Shown here: positions 47,005-55,291 of the stretch, piece after piece
Layout: the number at the start of each line of letters is the position of its first letter
Numbering within the stretch: position 1 is the first letter of the stretch
DNA from: Polynucleobacter sp. MG-5-Ahmo-C2
GTDB taxonomy: Bacteria; Pseudomonadota; Gammaproteobacteria; Burkholderiales; Burkholderiaceae
Length of the DNA stretch: 64,000 nucleotides
NCBI RefSeq assembly: GCF_018687735.1
Contig: NZ_CP061304.1
Coordinates: forward strand, 496,001 to 560,000
Reading direction: 5' to 3'
Program-made: the position numbers and the translations under genes
Notes under the pieces: model-generated
Databases searched by the model: none
Told to the model about the DNA's origin: nothing
What the model saw: only the letters and a program-made list of their open reading frames with translations

Positions 47005-47692
47005 AGCGACGCTCCGCCACTTGACGGATGACAAATGTAAAAAGGTTTGCTAACAGTACGATTCCCAACAAGACAATTCCAAGTGCAAGCGCAAGCGGGA
47101 GGTCTCCTTTGCTAGTTTCTAGAGCGATTGCAGTAGTCATAGTTCTAGTGGAGTGATCAATATTGCCACCGACGATCATGACGGCGCCAACCTCAGAAAT
47201 TGCCCTTGCAAGTCCGGCAAGGATGGCAATCGTGAGGGAGAAGCGACAATCCCAAATGAGCCACTTAAAGCGCGCTAGCGGTGGCAATCTGAGGCTCAAA
47301 AAGGTATCGCGATGAATTCTCCAGGAATCTTCCAAAATTTGACGGCTTAGGGCAGCAATTAAAGGGGTTGTAAGGAGGATTTGAGCCAAGATCATACCCT
47401 TGACTGTAAATAGCCATCCCCATGCCCCTAAAGGCCCTGTGCGGGATAGCAGGAGGTAAATAATGACCCCAACAATTACCGTTGGAACCCCCATTAAGGT
47501 ATTTAAGACCACGATGATCCACTTCTTGCCACTAAATTCCTCGGTTGCTAGTAGCGCCCCAATTGGCAGGCCAAACAGCGTGCCAAAGAGTAGAGCAGTT
47601 AGGCTTACTTGGAGTGAGACTAGGACGATTCCTAAAACCCCTCCGTTGAGATGGGCAAGGAGAGCGAGGGCGTCTTGAAAGGCGATCAACAT
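47004..47692 (-). CDS. tupB: ABC transporter permease, tungstate (TupB) type
   Basis: This 231-residue inner-membrane permease has about five membrane helices and the conserved EAA-like loop (ARAISEVGAVMIVGGNI) of the TupB/ModB group. The gene's stop codon extends to 46997, so it overlaps tupC slightly. No substrate-binding protein (TupA) is encoded beside it, although one is normally adjacent. It converges on the formate dehydrogenase cluster, which fits metal supply. Confidence 0.85.
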
Positions 47693-47695
47693 GCA

Positions 47696-47710
47696 CTTGA
47701 TTCTATCAAG
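47696..47710. repeat. Inverted repeat just upstream of tupB
   Basis: CTTGAT and ATCAAG (47696-47701 and 47705-47710) form a 6-bp inverted repeat with 3-base spacing. It uses the FNR half-site sequence but with spacing one base short. It lies 4-18 bases upstream of the tupB ATG, where it could also form a hairpin over the ribosome site. Confidence 0.35.
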
Positions 47711-47759
47711 GCAATGGCAAAATGAGCTTAATGAGATCTAAAACCCTGTTTTCTGACTG

Positions 47760-47960
47760 ATGGCCGAAATAATTTGCCTCTGCAACGAGGTTCTTGATGT
47801 GGACTTGCGAGAGTATCTCGACTCCCATCCTATCGACTCTATTGATGAGTTGCGGGAGCAGGCATCCATTTGCAATAAGTGCATGCAATGTCAGGAGTTG
47901 GTTGAGGGAGAGATTTATTTGGCGCGAATAAAACGCCAGCGAGCAGCAGGACAGTTTTGA
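47760..47960 (+). CDS. BFD-like [2Fe-2S]-binding protein
   Basis: This 66-residue protein has Cys6 and Cys8 (CLC) and Cys38, Cys41 and Cys44 (CNKCMQC), resembling bacterioferritin-associated ferredoxin domains, which bind a [2Fe-2S] cluster by CxC...CxxC. The extra cysteine is notable. It is immediately followed by an EEP-family gene (3-base overlap). Role is uncertain. Confidence 0.82.
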   Translation: MAEIICLCNEVLDVDLREYLDSHPIDSIDELREQASICNKCMQCQELVEGEIYLARIKRQRAAGQF

Positions 47961-48712
47961 TGACTCAAAATAGAAGCGCTCGCTTTACCATCATGAGTAT
48001 GAATGTGCATAAAGGGGTTTCTACCTTGCACAGGCATTCGACTATTTATCAGTTGCGGCAAAAAATGCGCAATCATCATCCGGATTTACTTTTTCTCCAA
48101 GAATTGCAGCAGGAGCATCGCGGTCGTATTAGACGATATGGGCAGTGGCCTCTTACGGAGTTAACCCACTTTCTATCGGAAGACTTTTGGCATGACTGGC
48201 ATTACGGAAAAAATATGGAGTATCCCGATGGTCATCACGGCAATGCAATTCTGTCTAAGCAGCCATTGCACAAAGGTCTTAATTACGATATCTCTGCCTA
48301 TCGCTTTGAAAGACGGGGCTTATTGCATAGCGTGACTCAACTGGATGGAGTGGGTCAACCTATTCATTGCTTCTGCGTGCACTTGGCTCTATTTGAGCGG
48401 GGTAGAGAGCGCCAGCTAGAGCAAATTATTGGATATATTGAAGATTTAGCGCAAGATTGCCCCACTATCGTGGCTGGAGACTTTAACGACTGGCGTAATC
48501 GAGTGGGAGCGCCGATGAAGAAGGCTGGCTTTGAGGAGGTGTTTGAGTTCTTGACGGGCAGCCCCGCTAAGACTTTCCCCAGCATCAAGCCTTTACTGGC
48601 AATGGATCGTATTTATGTGCGCGGTCTAAAAATTCATTCTGCAGAAATTTTGCATGAGTGGATGAGGCTGTCAGATCATTTGGGTATTACAGCAGAACTG
48701 GAATTGATATGA
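47960..48712 (+). CDS. Endonuclease/exonuclease/phosphatase family protein
   Basis: This 250-residue EEP (AP-endonuclease/DNase I-like) fold protein has motifs MSMNVHKGVS, FLQELQ (metal-binding Glu), GDFNDWRN (Asp and Asn) and the C-terminal SDHLGI (catalytic Asp-His). The substrate may be nucleic acid or a phospholipid headgroup. It overlaps the cardiolipin synthase start by 4 bp, a recurrent neighbour pair. I place the start at ATG 47960. Confidence 0.87.
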   Translation: MTQNRSARFTIMSMNVHKGVSTLHRHSTIYQLRQKMRNHHPDLLFLQELQQEHRGRIRRYGQWPLTELTHFLSEDFWHDWHYGKNMEYPDGHHGNAILSKQPLHKGLNYDISAYRFERRGLLHSVTQLDGVGQPIHCFCVHLALFERGRERQLEQIIGYIEDLAQDCPTIVAGDFNDWRNRVGAPMKKAGFEEVFEFLTGSPAKTFPSIKPLLAMDRIYVRGLKIHSAEILHEWMRLSDHLGITAELELI

Positions 48713-50187
48713 ACGATCTACTGAGTGTTTTTTTAAGACATTTTTTTGAACTCAATATTAATTGGCTGTTATTTGTGCACTTTGCCTTAGTCACCTACTT
48801 TATTGGCGTCATTATTTCCGTTAGAAGACCAGTAGGAGTTGCATTTGCCTGGATTTTTATTGTGATGACCTTTCCTGTTTTTGGTATTAGTTTGTATGTA
48901 TTGATTGGTGAACGTCCAGTCGGTCGAAGATTGACGCGAAAAATTACTCGTATGAACCGAGAGTACATGCGGATTACCGAAAAGATGCGTCAAGACTATG
49001 CGGGCGATAGGCAGGGAATGCCTGCTGAGGGTAGGGCATTAAGCCTCTTGGCAGAAGCCAATAACGGCTCACCGGTCATGGCTGGAAATAAGCTTGAGTT
49101 GTTCACCAACTCCCTAGAAATTTTGCAGCATTTTATTGATGAAATAAATCAAGCAAAGAAAAGTCTTCATCTAGAGTTTTATATCTGGGCACTTGGTGGT
49201 GATGCCGATCGGGTGGGGGAGGCTTTAATTGCAGCAGCTAAGCGCGGTGTAGCTTGTCGCGTCTTGCTGGATTCGTTGGGCAGTAAAGACTGGTTTAAGT
49301 CTAAGTGGCCAGCACGTTTTCGCAATGCTGGCATTCAGGTAACTGAGGCGTTGCCAATACAGGTCGGGCGCTTTCAGTTTCGAAGAGCCGATTTGCGTTT
49401 GCATAGAAAAATATTTGTAGTAGACGGTTCCGTTGTCTGGACGGGTAGTATGAATATGGTTGATCCGCGTACCTTCAAACAAGATTCAGGTGTGGGTGAG
49501 TGGGTTGATGCGATGGTAAGGGTGCAAGGTCCAGTTGCCTCTCAGTTTGAGCTCACCTTTTCGTTTGATTGGAGTGTTGATAACCCGAGCGTTACTCACT
49601 TTAATGATCGTAATCCATCGGCAGCACCTTATGAGGGTGCGGCGCTTGCCCAAGAGCTTGCATCAGGACCAGTCTATCGGGATGATATTTTGTATCAAGT
49701 GATGTTATCGGCCATTATCGATGCTCGTGAAGAGCTCACTATTACTACGCCTTATTTTGGCCCAGATGATGGATTGTTACAGGCTCTGATGGCATCAGCG
49801 AGGCGTGGAGTAAAGGTAACCCTCATCGTGCCTAAGCTCAACGATTCCACTTTAGTGGCTTGGAGTAGCAAAAGCTTCTATACGGATCTCATGGGTTCAG
49901 GAGTGAAAATTGCTGAATTTGATGGGGGTCTGTTGCACACCAAGAGTCTGTTGGTTGACAAGAGAATGGCAATCTTTGGATCAGTCAACTTTGATCAGCG
50001 CAGCTTGCGTTTGAATTTTGAGATTAGTTTAATTGTCTACAACGAAGCATTCTGCGCTAAGCTAGAGCAATTAATTGAATCCTATTTGAGTCAATCTGAC
50101 TTTATTGACCCCCTCGTATGGGCGAAGCGGCCACGCTGGAATCATTATTTAGAAAATGCTGCGCACTTAGCTTCGCCGCTACTCTAA
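48709..50187 (+). CDS. cls: Cardiolipin synthase (phospholipase D family)
   Basis: This makes cardiolipin from phosphatidylglycerol in the inner membrane. Two N-terminal membrane helices (about 15-65) precede two phospholipase D domains with HKD motifs LHRKIFVVD (about residue 228) and LHTKSLLVD (about 407). ATG 48709 overlaps the preceding gene's stop (ATGA); the frame's earlier ATG at 48658 is inside that gene. Length is 492 residues. It converges on the CoA-transferase gene with stops overlapping by 4 bp. Confidence 0.93.
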   Translation: MNDLLSVFLRHFFELNINWLLFVHFALVTYFIGVIISVRRPVGVAFAWIFIVMTFPVFGISLYVLIGERPVGRRLTRKITRMNREYMRITEKMRQDYAGDRQGMPAEGRALSLLAEANNGSPVMAGNKLELFTNSLEILQHFIDEINQAKKSLHLEFYIWALGGDADRVGEALIAAAKRGVACRVLLDSLGSKDWFKSKWPARFRNAGIQVTEALPIQVGRFQFRRADLRLHRKIFVVDGSVVWTGSMNMVDPRTFKQDSGVGEWVDAMVRVQGPVASQFELTFSFDWSVDNPSVTHFNDRNPSAAPYEGAALAQELASGPVYRDDILYQVMLSAIIDAREELTITTPYFGPDDGLLQALMASARRGVKVTLIVPKLNDSTLVAWSSKSFYTDLMGSGVKIAEFDGGLLHTKSLLVDKRMAIFGSVNFDQRSLRLNFEISLIVYNEAFCAKLEQLIESYLSQSDFIDPLVWAKRPRWNHYLENAAHLASPLL

Positions 50188-51368
50188 ATTGCTCCGCTAG
50201 CGCGCATGCTGGCAATATCGGATTCTGGCAATCCTAGCTCTTTCAGAATGGTATCTGTATGTTCGCCCACAGCCGGAATGGGGTCCATGCGATAGTCATA
50301 ACTATCATTTAGTCCAGGAGGGAGTAGTGCAGCGATTGGCCCATTGGGCGTGCCTACTTCTGCAAATCGATTGCGGGCTTTCAATTGTTCATGTTTCCAG
50401 AGGCCCTCCATATCGTTGAGGTGGGCATTGGCAATTTGAGCTTTATCTAATCTCGCAATAAGTTGGTCTGAGCTAAGCTTGCTAAAGCAGGTATTAATAA
50501 TTTCGAGCAACTCGGAGCGTTTTTCATTGCGCTTGAAGTTGCGATCGAAGCGCTCATCTTTAGCAAGTGCAGGATTTTCCAATACAGTCTCGCAAAATTG
50601 AACCCATTCACGTTCATTCTGCAGGCCAAGCATGACAGTCTTGCCGTCGCCAGCCTTAAATGGACCATAAGGATAAATGGTGGCATGCGATGCGCCATTT
50701 CTGGGCGGTGGTTCTGCGCCTTTATAAGCGTAGTACATCGGAAAGCTCATCCACTCACTCAGCGACTCCAGCATCGAGATATCAATGACAGTGCCCTTGC
50801 CAGTTTTTCCTCTTTGCAAGAGTGCGGCGAGGATATTGGTGTAGGCGTACATACCTGCAGCGATATCAGCAATGGAGTTACCGGACTTGCTCGGTGTCTC
50901 TGGGGTGCCTGTGACGGATAAGAAGCCGGCCTCACTTTGGATTAAAAGGTCATAAGCTTTTTTATCGCGATAAGGCCCATCATTGCCGTATCCAGAAATG
51001 TCACACAAAATTAATCTGGGATTATCTTTCTGTAGCACATCCGCAGTCAGGCCCATGCGTGCGGCAGCTCCTGGTGCTAAGTTTTGCACTAAGACATCAG
51101 CAGTTTTCAGTAGCTGCTTGAGTGCCGCTATTGCAGATGGCTGTTTGAGATCCAGCGTGAGACTTTCCTTAGATCGATTGACCCAAACAAAGTGCGAGCA
51201 AAGCCCATCAACTTGGGTGTCATAGATTCTTGCAAAGTCACCACCACCAGGACGTTCCACTTTAATGACGCGAGCACCTAAGTCAGCTAATTGCCTAGTA
51301 CAGAAGGGTGCGGCGATGGCATGCTCAAGTGAGACAACCGTAATTCCATCTAGCGGACGAATGCTCAT
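50184..51368 (-). CDS. CaiB/BaiF (family III) CoA-transferase
   Basis: This 394-residue family III CoA-transferase uses an aspartyl-CoA thioester intermediate. The predicted catalytic Asp is in SIADIAAGMYA (about residue 168). N-terminal DLGARVIKVERPGGGDFAR and VNRSKESLTLDLK are family signatures. It lies 12 bp downstream of an acyl-CoA dehydrogenase, so the pair would activate and oxidise one acid. Substrate is unknown. Confidence 0.9.
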   Translation of the reverse strand: MSIRPLDGITVVSLEHAIAAPFCTRQLADLGARVIKVERPGGGDFARIYDTQVDGLCSHFVWVNRSKESLTLDLKQPSAIAALKQLLKTADVLVQNLAPGAAARMGLTADVLQKDNPRLILCDISGYGNDGPYRDKKAYDLLIQSEAGFLSVTGTPETPSKSGNSIADIAAGMYAYTNILAALLQRGKTGKGTVIDISMLESLSEWMSFPMYYAYKGAEPPPRNGASHATIYPYGPFKAGDGKTVMLGLQNEREWVQFCETVLENPALAKDERFDRNFKRNEKRSELLEIINTCFSKLSSDQLIARLDKAQIANAHLNDMEGLWKHEQLKARNRFAEVGTPNGPIAALLPPGLNDSYDYRMDPIPAVGEHTDTILKELGLPESDIASMRASGAI

Positions 51369-51380
51369 ATCAAATTTCTA

Positions 51381-52550
51381 TCAAAAGGATCTAGGTAAAC
51401 CGAGAACATGCTCGGCGATGTAAGAGTAGATCAAGTTTGTGGAGATTGGCGCCACTTGATAGAGACGTGTTTCCCTAAATTTACGTTCAACATCATATTC
51501 GTTGGCAAAGCCAAAGCCGCCATGAGTTTGCAAGCAGACATTGGCCGCTTCCCAGGACGCCTTCGCTGCCAAATATTTAGCCATATTAGCCTCAGGCCCA
51601 CAGGGCGAGTGACTATCAAAAAGATCGCATGCCTTGAAGCGCATCAAGTTAGCAGCTTCAGTTTCAATATAGCTATCGGCAATCGGAAATTGAATACCTT
51701 GATTTTTGCCAATCGGGCGATCAAACACTACACGATCATTGGCATAACGTCTTGCGCGATCAATAAACCAATAAGCATCACCAATGCATTCGGCTGCAAT
51801 CAGAACGCGTTCTGCATTCAGGCCATCCAAGATGTATTTAAACCCTTGACCTTCTGTGCCGATGATATTTTCTAAGGGGATTTCTAAATTATCAAAGAAC
51901 ACTTCATTGGTTTCATGGTTCACCATATTGGCAATGGGCCTGACTTCCATTCCTTTCCCAATCGCATCAGCAAGATTGACGATGAAGATGGACATGCCTT
52001 CAGATTTGCGCTGCACCTCATTAATTGGGGTGGTGCGAGCTAGCAAAATCATCAGATCAGAATGTTGAATACGAGAGATCCAAACCTTCTGACCATTCAC
52101 AACATACTGATCCCCTTTTTTCACGGCAGTAGTTTTTAACTTCGTGGTGTCGGTGCCGGTAGTGGGCTCTGTCACAGCCATGCTTTGGAGGCGAAGTTCA
52201 CCACTAGCAATTTTTGGCAAATACATTTTTTTCTGTGCTTCAGATCCATGGCGTAATAAAGTGCCCATGTTGTACATCTGCCCATGGCAAGAGCCAGCAT
52301 TGCCGCCCGAAAAGTTAATCTCCTCCATGATGACGGAAGCTTCCGCTAAACCTAATCCAGAGCCACCATATTCTTCCGGTATTAATGCTGCTAACCAGCC
52401 GGCCTCAGTCATGGCTTTCACAAAAGCCTCAGGGTAGCTCCGTTCATGATCTACTTTTTGCCAGTAGGCTGAGTCGAAATTTCCACAGAGGTCTCGTAAG
52501 GCCTCGCGCATTTCCTGGTATTGGTCTGGCTTGGGTATGACTTGATTCAT
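51381..52550 (-). CDS. Acyl-CoA dehydrogenase
   Basis: This 389-residue FAD flavoenzyme forms the 2,3-double bond of an acyl-CoA and passes electrons to ETF. The family signature near residue 120-140 is SMAVTEPTTGTDT. The usual C-terminal catalytic Glu (YEGT in MCAD) is replaced by VAPIST. Glu in GLNAERVL (about residue 240) is in the isovaleryl-CoA or long-chain position instead. This suggests a branched or short substrate. It is divergent from a second CoA-transferase. Confidence 0.92.
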   Translation of the reverse strand: MNQVIPKPDQYQEMREALRDLCGNFDSAYWQKVDHERSYPEAFVKAMTEAGWLAALIPEEYGGSGLGLAEASVIMEEINFSGGNAGSCHGQMYNMGTLLRHGSEAQKKMYLPKIASGELRLQSMAVTEPTTGTDTTKLKTTAVKKGDQYVVNGQKVWISRIQHSDLMILLARTTPINEVQRKSEGMSIFIVNLADAIGKGMEVRPIANMVNHETNEVFFDNLEIPLENIIGTEGQGFKYILDGLNAERVLIAAECIGDAYWFIDRARRYANDRVVFDRPIGKNQGIQFPIADSYIETEAANLMRFKACDLFDSHSPCGPEANMAKYLAAKASWEAANVCLQTHGGFGFANEYDVERKFRETRLYQVAPISTNLIYSYIAEHVLGLPRSF

Positions 52551-52701
52551 GAAAGTCTCGTTTTATAGGTTTTATGTGTTTCAAACGTTAGTTTAAGCAA
52601 GATTTGAAAATCCTGGAAAATGATGAAAATCAGGCGAAAATAGCCGATATAGCATTTAAAAAATCTATCTAAATGGATAAATAAGGGACAAGGACCTGCC
52701 A

Positions 52702-53907
52702 ATGCAAAAGAATCACCGACAAATCCTTTCTGGAGTCAAAGTTCTTGAGTTGGGCCAGCTGCTTGCAGGCCCATTTGCAGCCAAAACTCTCGCGGATTTT
52801 GGTGCAGAAGTGATTAAGGTTGAGTCCCCAGGTCTGGGTGACCCTTTGCGCAAATGGCGAATGCTTCACGAGGGCACATCAGTTTGGTGGCAAGCCCAAT
52901 CTCGCAATAAGCAATCGGTCTGTTTGGATCTGCGTGTAAAAGAAGGTCAGGAGATCGCCCGAAAGTTGGCACTCGAGGCTGATGTTGTGATTGAAAATTT
53001 TCGACCAGGTACATTAGAGAAGTGGGGCTTAGGTTGGGAGCAGCTGCATAAAGTAAACCCAAAGTTGATCATGTTGCGCATCTCTGGCTATGGTCAGGAT
53101 GGACCCAGACGTGATGAGCCTGGTTTTGCAGCAATTGGTGAGGCAATGGCCGGTTTGCGTTACATCACAGGCCATCCAAATGAGGTTCCAGTGAGAGCAG
53201 GTGTATCTCTTGGCGACACGATTGCAGGTTTGCATGGTGCGCTGGGTGTATTACTGGCTTTATACGAGCGAGATGCTCGCGGAGGACAAGGTCAAATGAT
53301 TGATGTGGCTTTGTATGAAGCGGTATTTAATTTGACCGAAAGCTTATTGCCGGAGTACTCAGCATTTGGCGCTATTCGTCAGCCGGCAGGCGGTGCTTTG
53401 CCCGGAATCGCCCCCTCCAACGCCTATCGTTGTGGCGACGGGCAGTATGTTTTGATCGCTGGAAATGGCGACTCCATCTACAAGCGTTTAATGACCTTGA
53501 TTGGTAGAGTGGACTTAGGTGAAGATCCTGCATTGGCTCATAACGATGGCCGTGCTAAGCGAGTCAGTGAGATTGATGCAGCAATTAATGCTTGGACTGA
53601 ATCCTTAACTCTGGATCAGGTGCTAAAGGGTCTGCTGGAAGCAGAAGTGCCTTCTGGCAAGATTTATACGGCCAAGGATATTGCAGAGGATCCTCACTAT
53701 CAGGCTCGTGGCGTGATTGAGACTGTTCAGGCTGCGAGTGGCCTAAAAGTCCAGGTTCCCGGAATTATTCCTAAACTTTCTCAAAACCCTGGATCCATTC
53801 GTTATCGCGCTCCCACCTTAGGAGAGCATACTGACGAAGTGCTTAAATCCGCTGGCCTTACTGAAGAACAAATTACTATTCTCAAAAAATCTGGGGTCCT
53901 CGCTTAA
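52702..53907 (+). CDS. CaiB/BaiF (family III) CoA-transferase
   Basis: This 401-residue protein has the same family marks as the minus-strand one: GQLLAGPFAAKTLADFGAEVIKVE at the N-terminus, NFRPGTLEKWGLGWEQL, and SLGDTIAGLHGALG, which includes the probable catalytic Asp. An AAGGAC site lies before ATG 52702. It resembles formyl-CoA or succinyl-CoA:(acid) transferases, but substrate is not determinable. It overlaps the YqaA-type gene by one base. Confidence 0.9.
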   Translation: MQKNHRQILSGVKVLELGQLLAGPFAAKTLADFGAEVIKVESPGLGDPLRKWRMLHEGTSVWWQAQSRNKQSVCLDLRVKEGQEIARKLALEADVVIENFRPGTLEKWGLGWEQLHKVNPKLIMLRISGYGQDGPRRDEPGFAAIGEAMAGLRYITGHPNEVPVRAGVSLGDTIAGLHGALGVLLALYERDARGGQGQMIDVALYEAVFNLTESLLPEYSAFGAIRQPAGGALPGIAPSNAYRCGDGQYVLIAGNGDSIYKRLMTLIGRVDLGEDPALAHNDGRAKRVSEIDAAINAWTESLTLDQVLKGLLEAEVPSGKIYTAKDIAEDPHYQARGVIETVQAASGLKVQVPGIIPKLSQNPGSIRYRAPTLGEHTDEVLKSAGLTEEQITILKKSGVLA

Positions 53908-54410
53908 TGGACCATGCGCTCCAGCATTTTTTTGGATGGTTTGGTATGCCATCCGTTGGATTGCCGGCCGTATTTATCAGTGCCTTCGTTTCTGCAACAT
54001 TGCTCCCTGTTGGCTCGGAACCAATTCTTTTTGGATACACTTCATTAAATCCAAATATGTACTGGCTTGCAATCTTCGTTGCAACAATCGGTAATACCAT
54101 GGGCGGTATGTTTGATTGGTGGCTTGGGCTTATAGCGAGTAAAAGAATTAAGTCTGTCGAGGTAACGACCCAGGGTCGCTTGCGAGAATGGCTCAAAGAG
54201 TGGGGCCCTAAAATGCTACTCTTTTCTTGGTTGCCTGGTTTTGGTGATCCACTTTGCATTGCCGCAGGCTGGCTCCGTTTAGCCTGGTTCCCATGCCTTA
54301 TCTATATGTTTATTGGTAAATTATTACGTTATCTCACGATGACTTGGTTGCTCACCTTGGTGCCCGATAGTTTTTGGCATCAATTGGGTCATTGGCTGCA
54401 TTTGATCTAA
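53907..54410 (+). CDS. YqaA/DedA-like SNARE-associated membrane protein
   Basis: This 167-residue membrane protein is of the YqaA subgroup of the DedA/SNARE-associated (VTT) superfamily, thought to transport or scramble lipids. About four hydrophobic segments occur. The family-type segments are VATIGNTMGGMFDWWLG (about 52-68) and SWLPGFGDPLCIAAGWLRL (about 109-127). It overlaps the CoA-transferase stop by one base. Confidence 0.87.
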   Translation: MDHALQHFFGWFGMPSVGLPAVFISAFVSATLLPVGSEPILFGYTSLNPNMYWLAIFVATIGNTMGGMFDWWLGLIASKRIKSVEVTTQGRLREWLKEWGPKMLLFSWLPGFGDPLCIAAGWLRLAWFPCLIYMFIGKLLRYLTMTWLLTLVPDSFWHQLGHWLHLI

Positions 54411-54474
54411 ATTCATTCGTTGTATCCTATGTTTTTAATCCCTATTTATCCCTTCACTTGTTGAGAATATTGAT

Positions 54475-55251
54475 ATGTCTTCTTTAAAAGGTAAAACAGC
54501 TTTAGTTACTGGCTCTACTAGTGGCATTGGTTTAGGAATGGCAATTGCTTTAGCTAAGCAAGGCGTCAACATTATGGCTAATGGCTTTGGCGAGAAAGAC
54601 GAAGCTATTGCAAAAATCAAAGCGTACGGTGTAGAGGTGGATTACCACGGCGCTGATATGAGCAAGTCTGCTGAGATTGAAGATCTGATTAAGCAAACCG
54701 AAAAACGCTTTGGCTCTTTAGATGTTTTGATTAATAACGCAGGTATTCAGTACACGGCAAATATTGAAGACTTTCCAACAGACAAGTGGGATGCCATTAT
54801 TGCTATCAATCTTACTGCTGCATTTCATACAACGCACCATGCATTGCCAGGCATGAAAAAACGGAACTGGGGCCGCATTATTAATATCGCCTCTGTTCAT
54901 GGCTTGGTAGCCTCTACACAAAAATCAGCTTATGTTGCGGCTAAGCATGGCATTATTGGTTTGACTAAAGTCACTGCGCTTGAGAATGCGCATACTGGCA
55001 TTACCTGTAACGCAATTTGCCCAGGCTGGGTATTGACCCCCTTGGTTCAAAAGCAGGTGGATGCGCGCGCAGAGCGTGAGGGCATCACAAATGATGCCGC
55101 TAAGATTGCCTTGGTTTCTGAAAAACAACCATCTGGAGAATTTGTTTCTCCAGAGCAGTTGGCTGCTTTAGCGGTATTCCTCTGTGGTCCAGATGCATCT
55201 GAAGTTCGCGGTGTTGCTTGGAATATGGATGGTGGCTGGGCTGCGCAGTAA
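54475..55251 (+). CDS. bdhA: 3-hydroxybutyrate dehydrogenase
   Basis: This is a short-chain dehydrogenase that interconverts 3-hydroxybutyrate and acetoacetate, used in polyhydroxybutyrate or ketone metabolism. It has the Rossmann motif TGSTSGIGLG (residues 12-21), NNAG, and catalytic Ser-Tyr-Lys (NIASVHG, YVAAKHG). The length of 258 residues and the QKQVDARAEREGI segment fit the BdhA type. An intrinsic terminator follows 9 bp after the stop. Confidence 0.93.
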   Translation: MSSLKGKTALVTGSTSGIGLGMAIALAKQGVNIMANGFGEKDEAIAKIKAYGVEVDYHGADMSKSAEIEDLIKQTEKRFGSLDVLINNAGIQYTANIEDFPTDKWDAIIAINLTAAFHTTHHALPGMKKRNWGRIINIASVHGLVASTQKSAYVAAKHGIIGLTKVTALENAHTGITCNAICPGWVLTPLVQKQVDARAEREGITNDAAKIALVSEKQPSGEFVSPEQLAALAVFLCGPDASEVRGVAWNMDGGWAAQ

Positions 55252-55259
55252 ATAGATTT

Positions 55260-55281
55260 AAGGAGCTCGATCTCCTTTTTT
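55260..55281 (+). terminator. Intrinsic terminator after bdhA
   Basis: AAGGAG at 55260-55265 and CTCCTT at 55272-55277 form a 6-bp stem (loop of 6), followed by a T-run. It lies between bdhA and the convergent HMG-CoA lyase gene. Confidence 0.85.
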
Positions 55282-55291
55282 CTTTGCGGTT

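Noticed and set aside
51408..51875. 155-codon open frame on the plus strand
   Set aside because: Antisense shadow of the acyl-CoA dehydrogenase gene.
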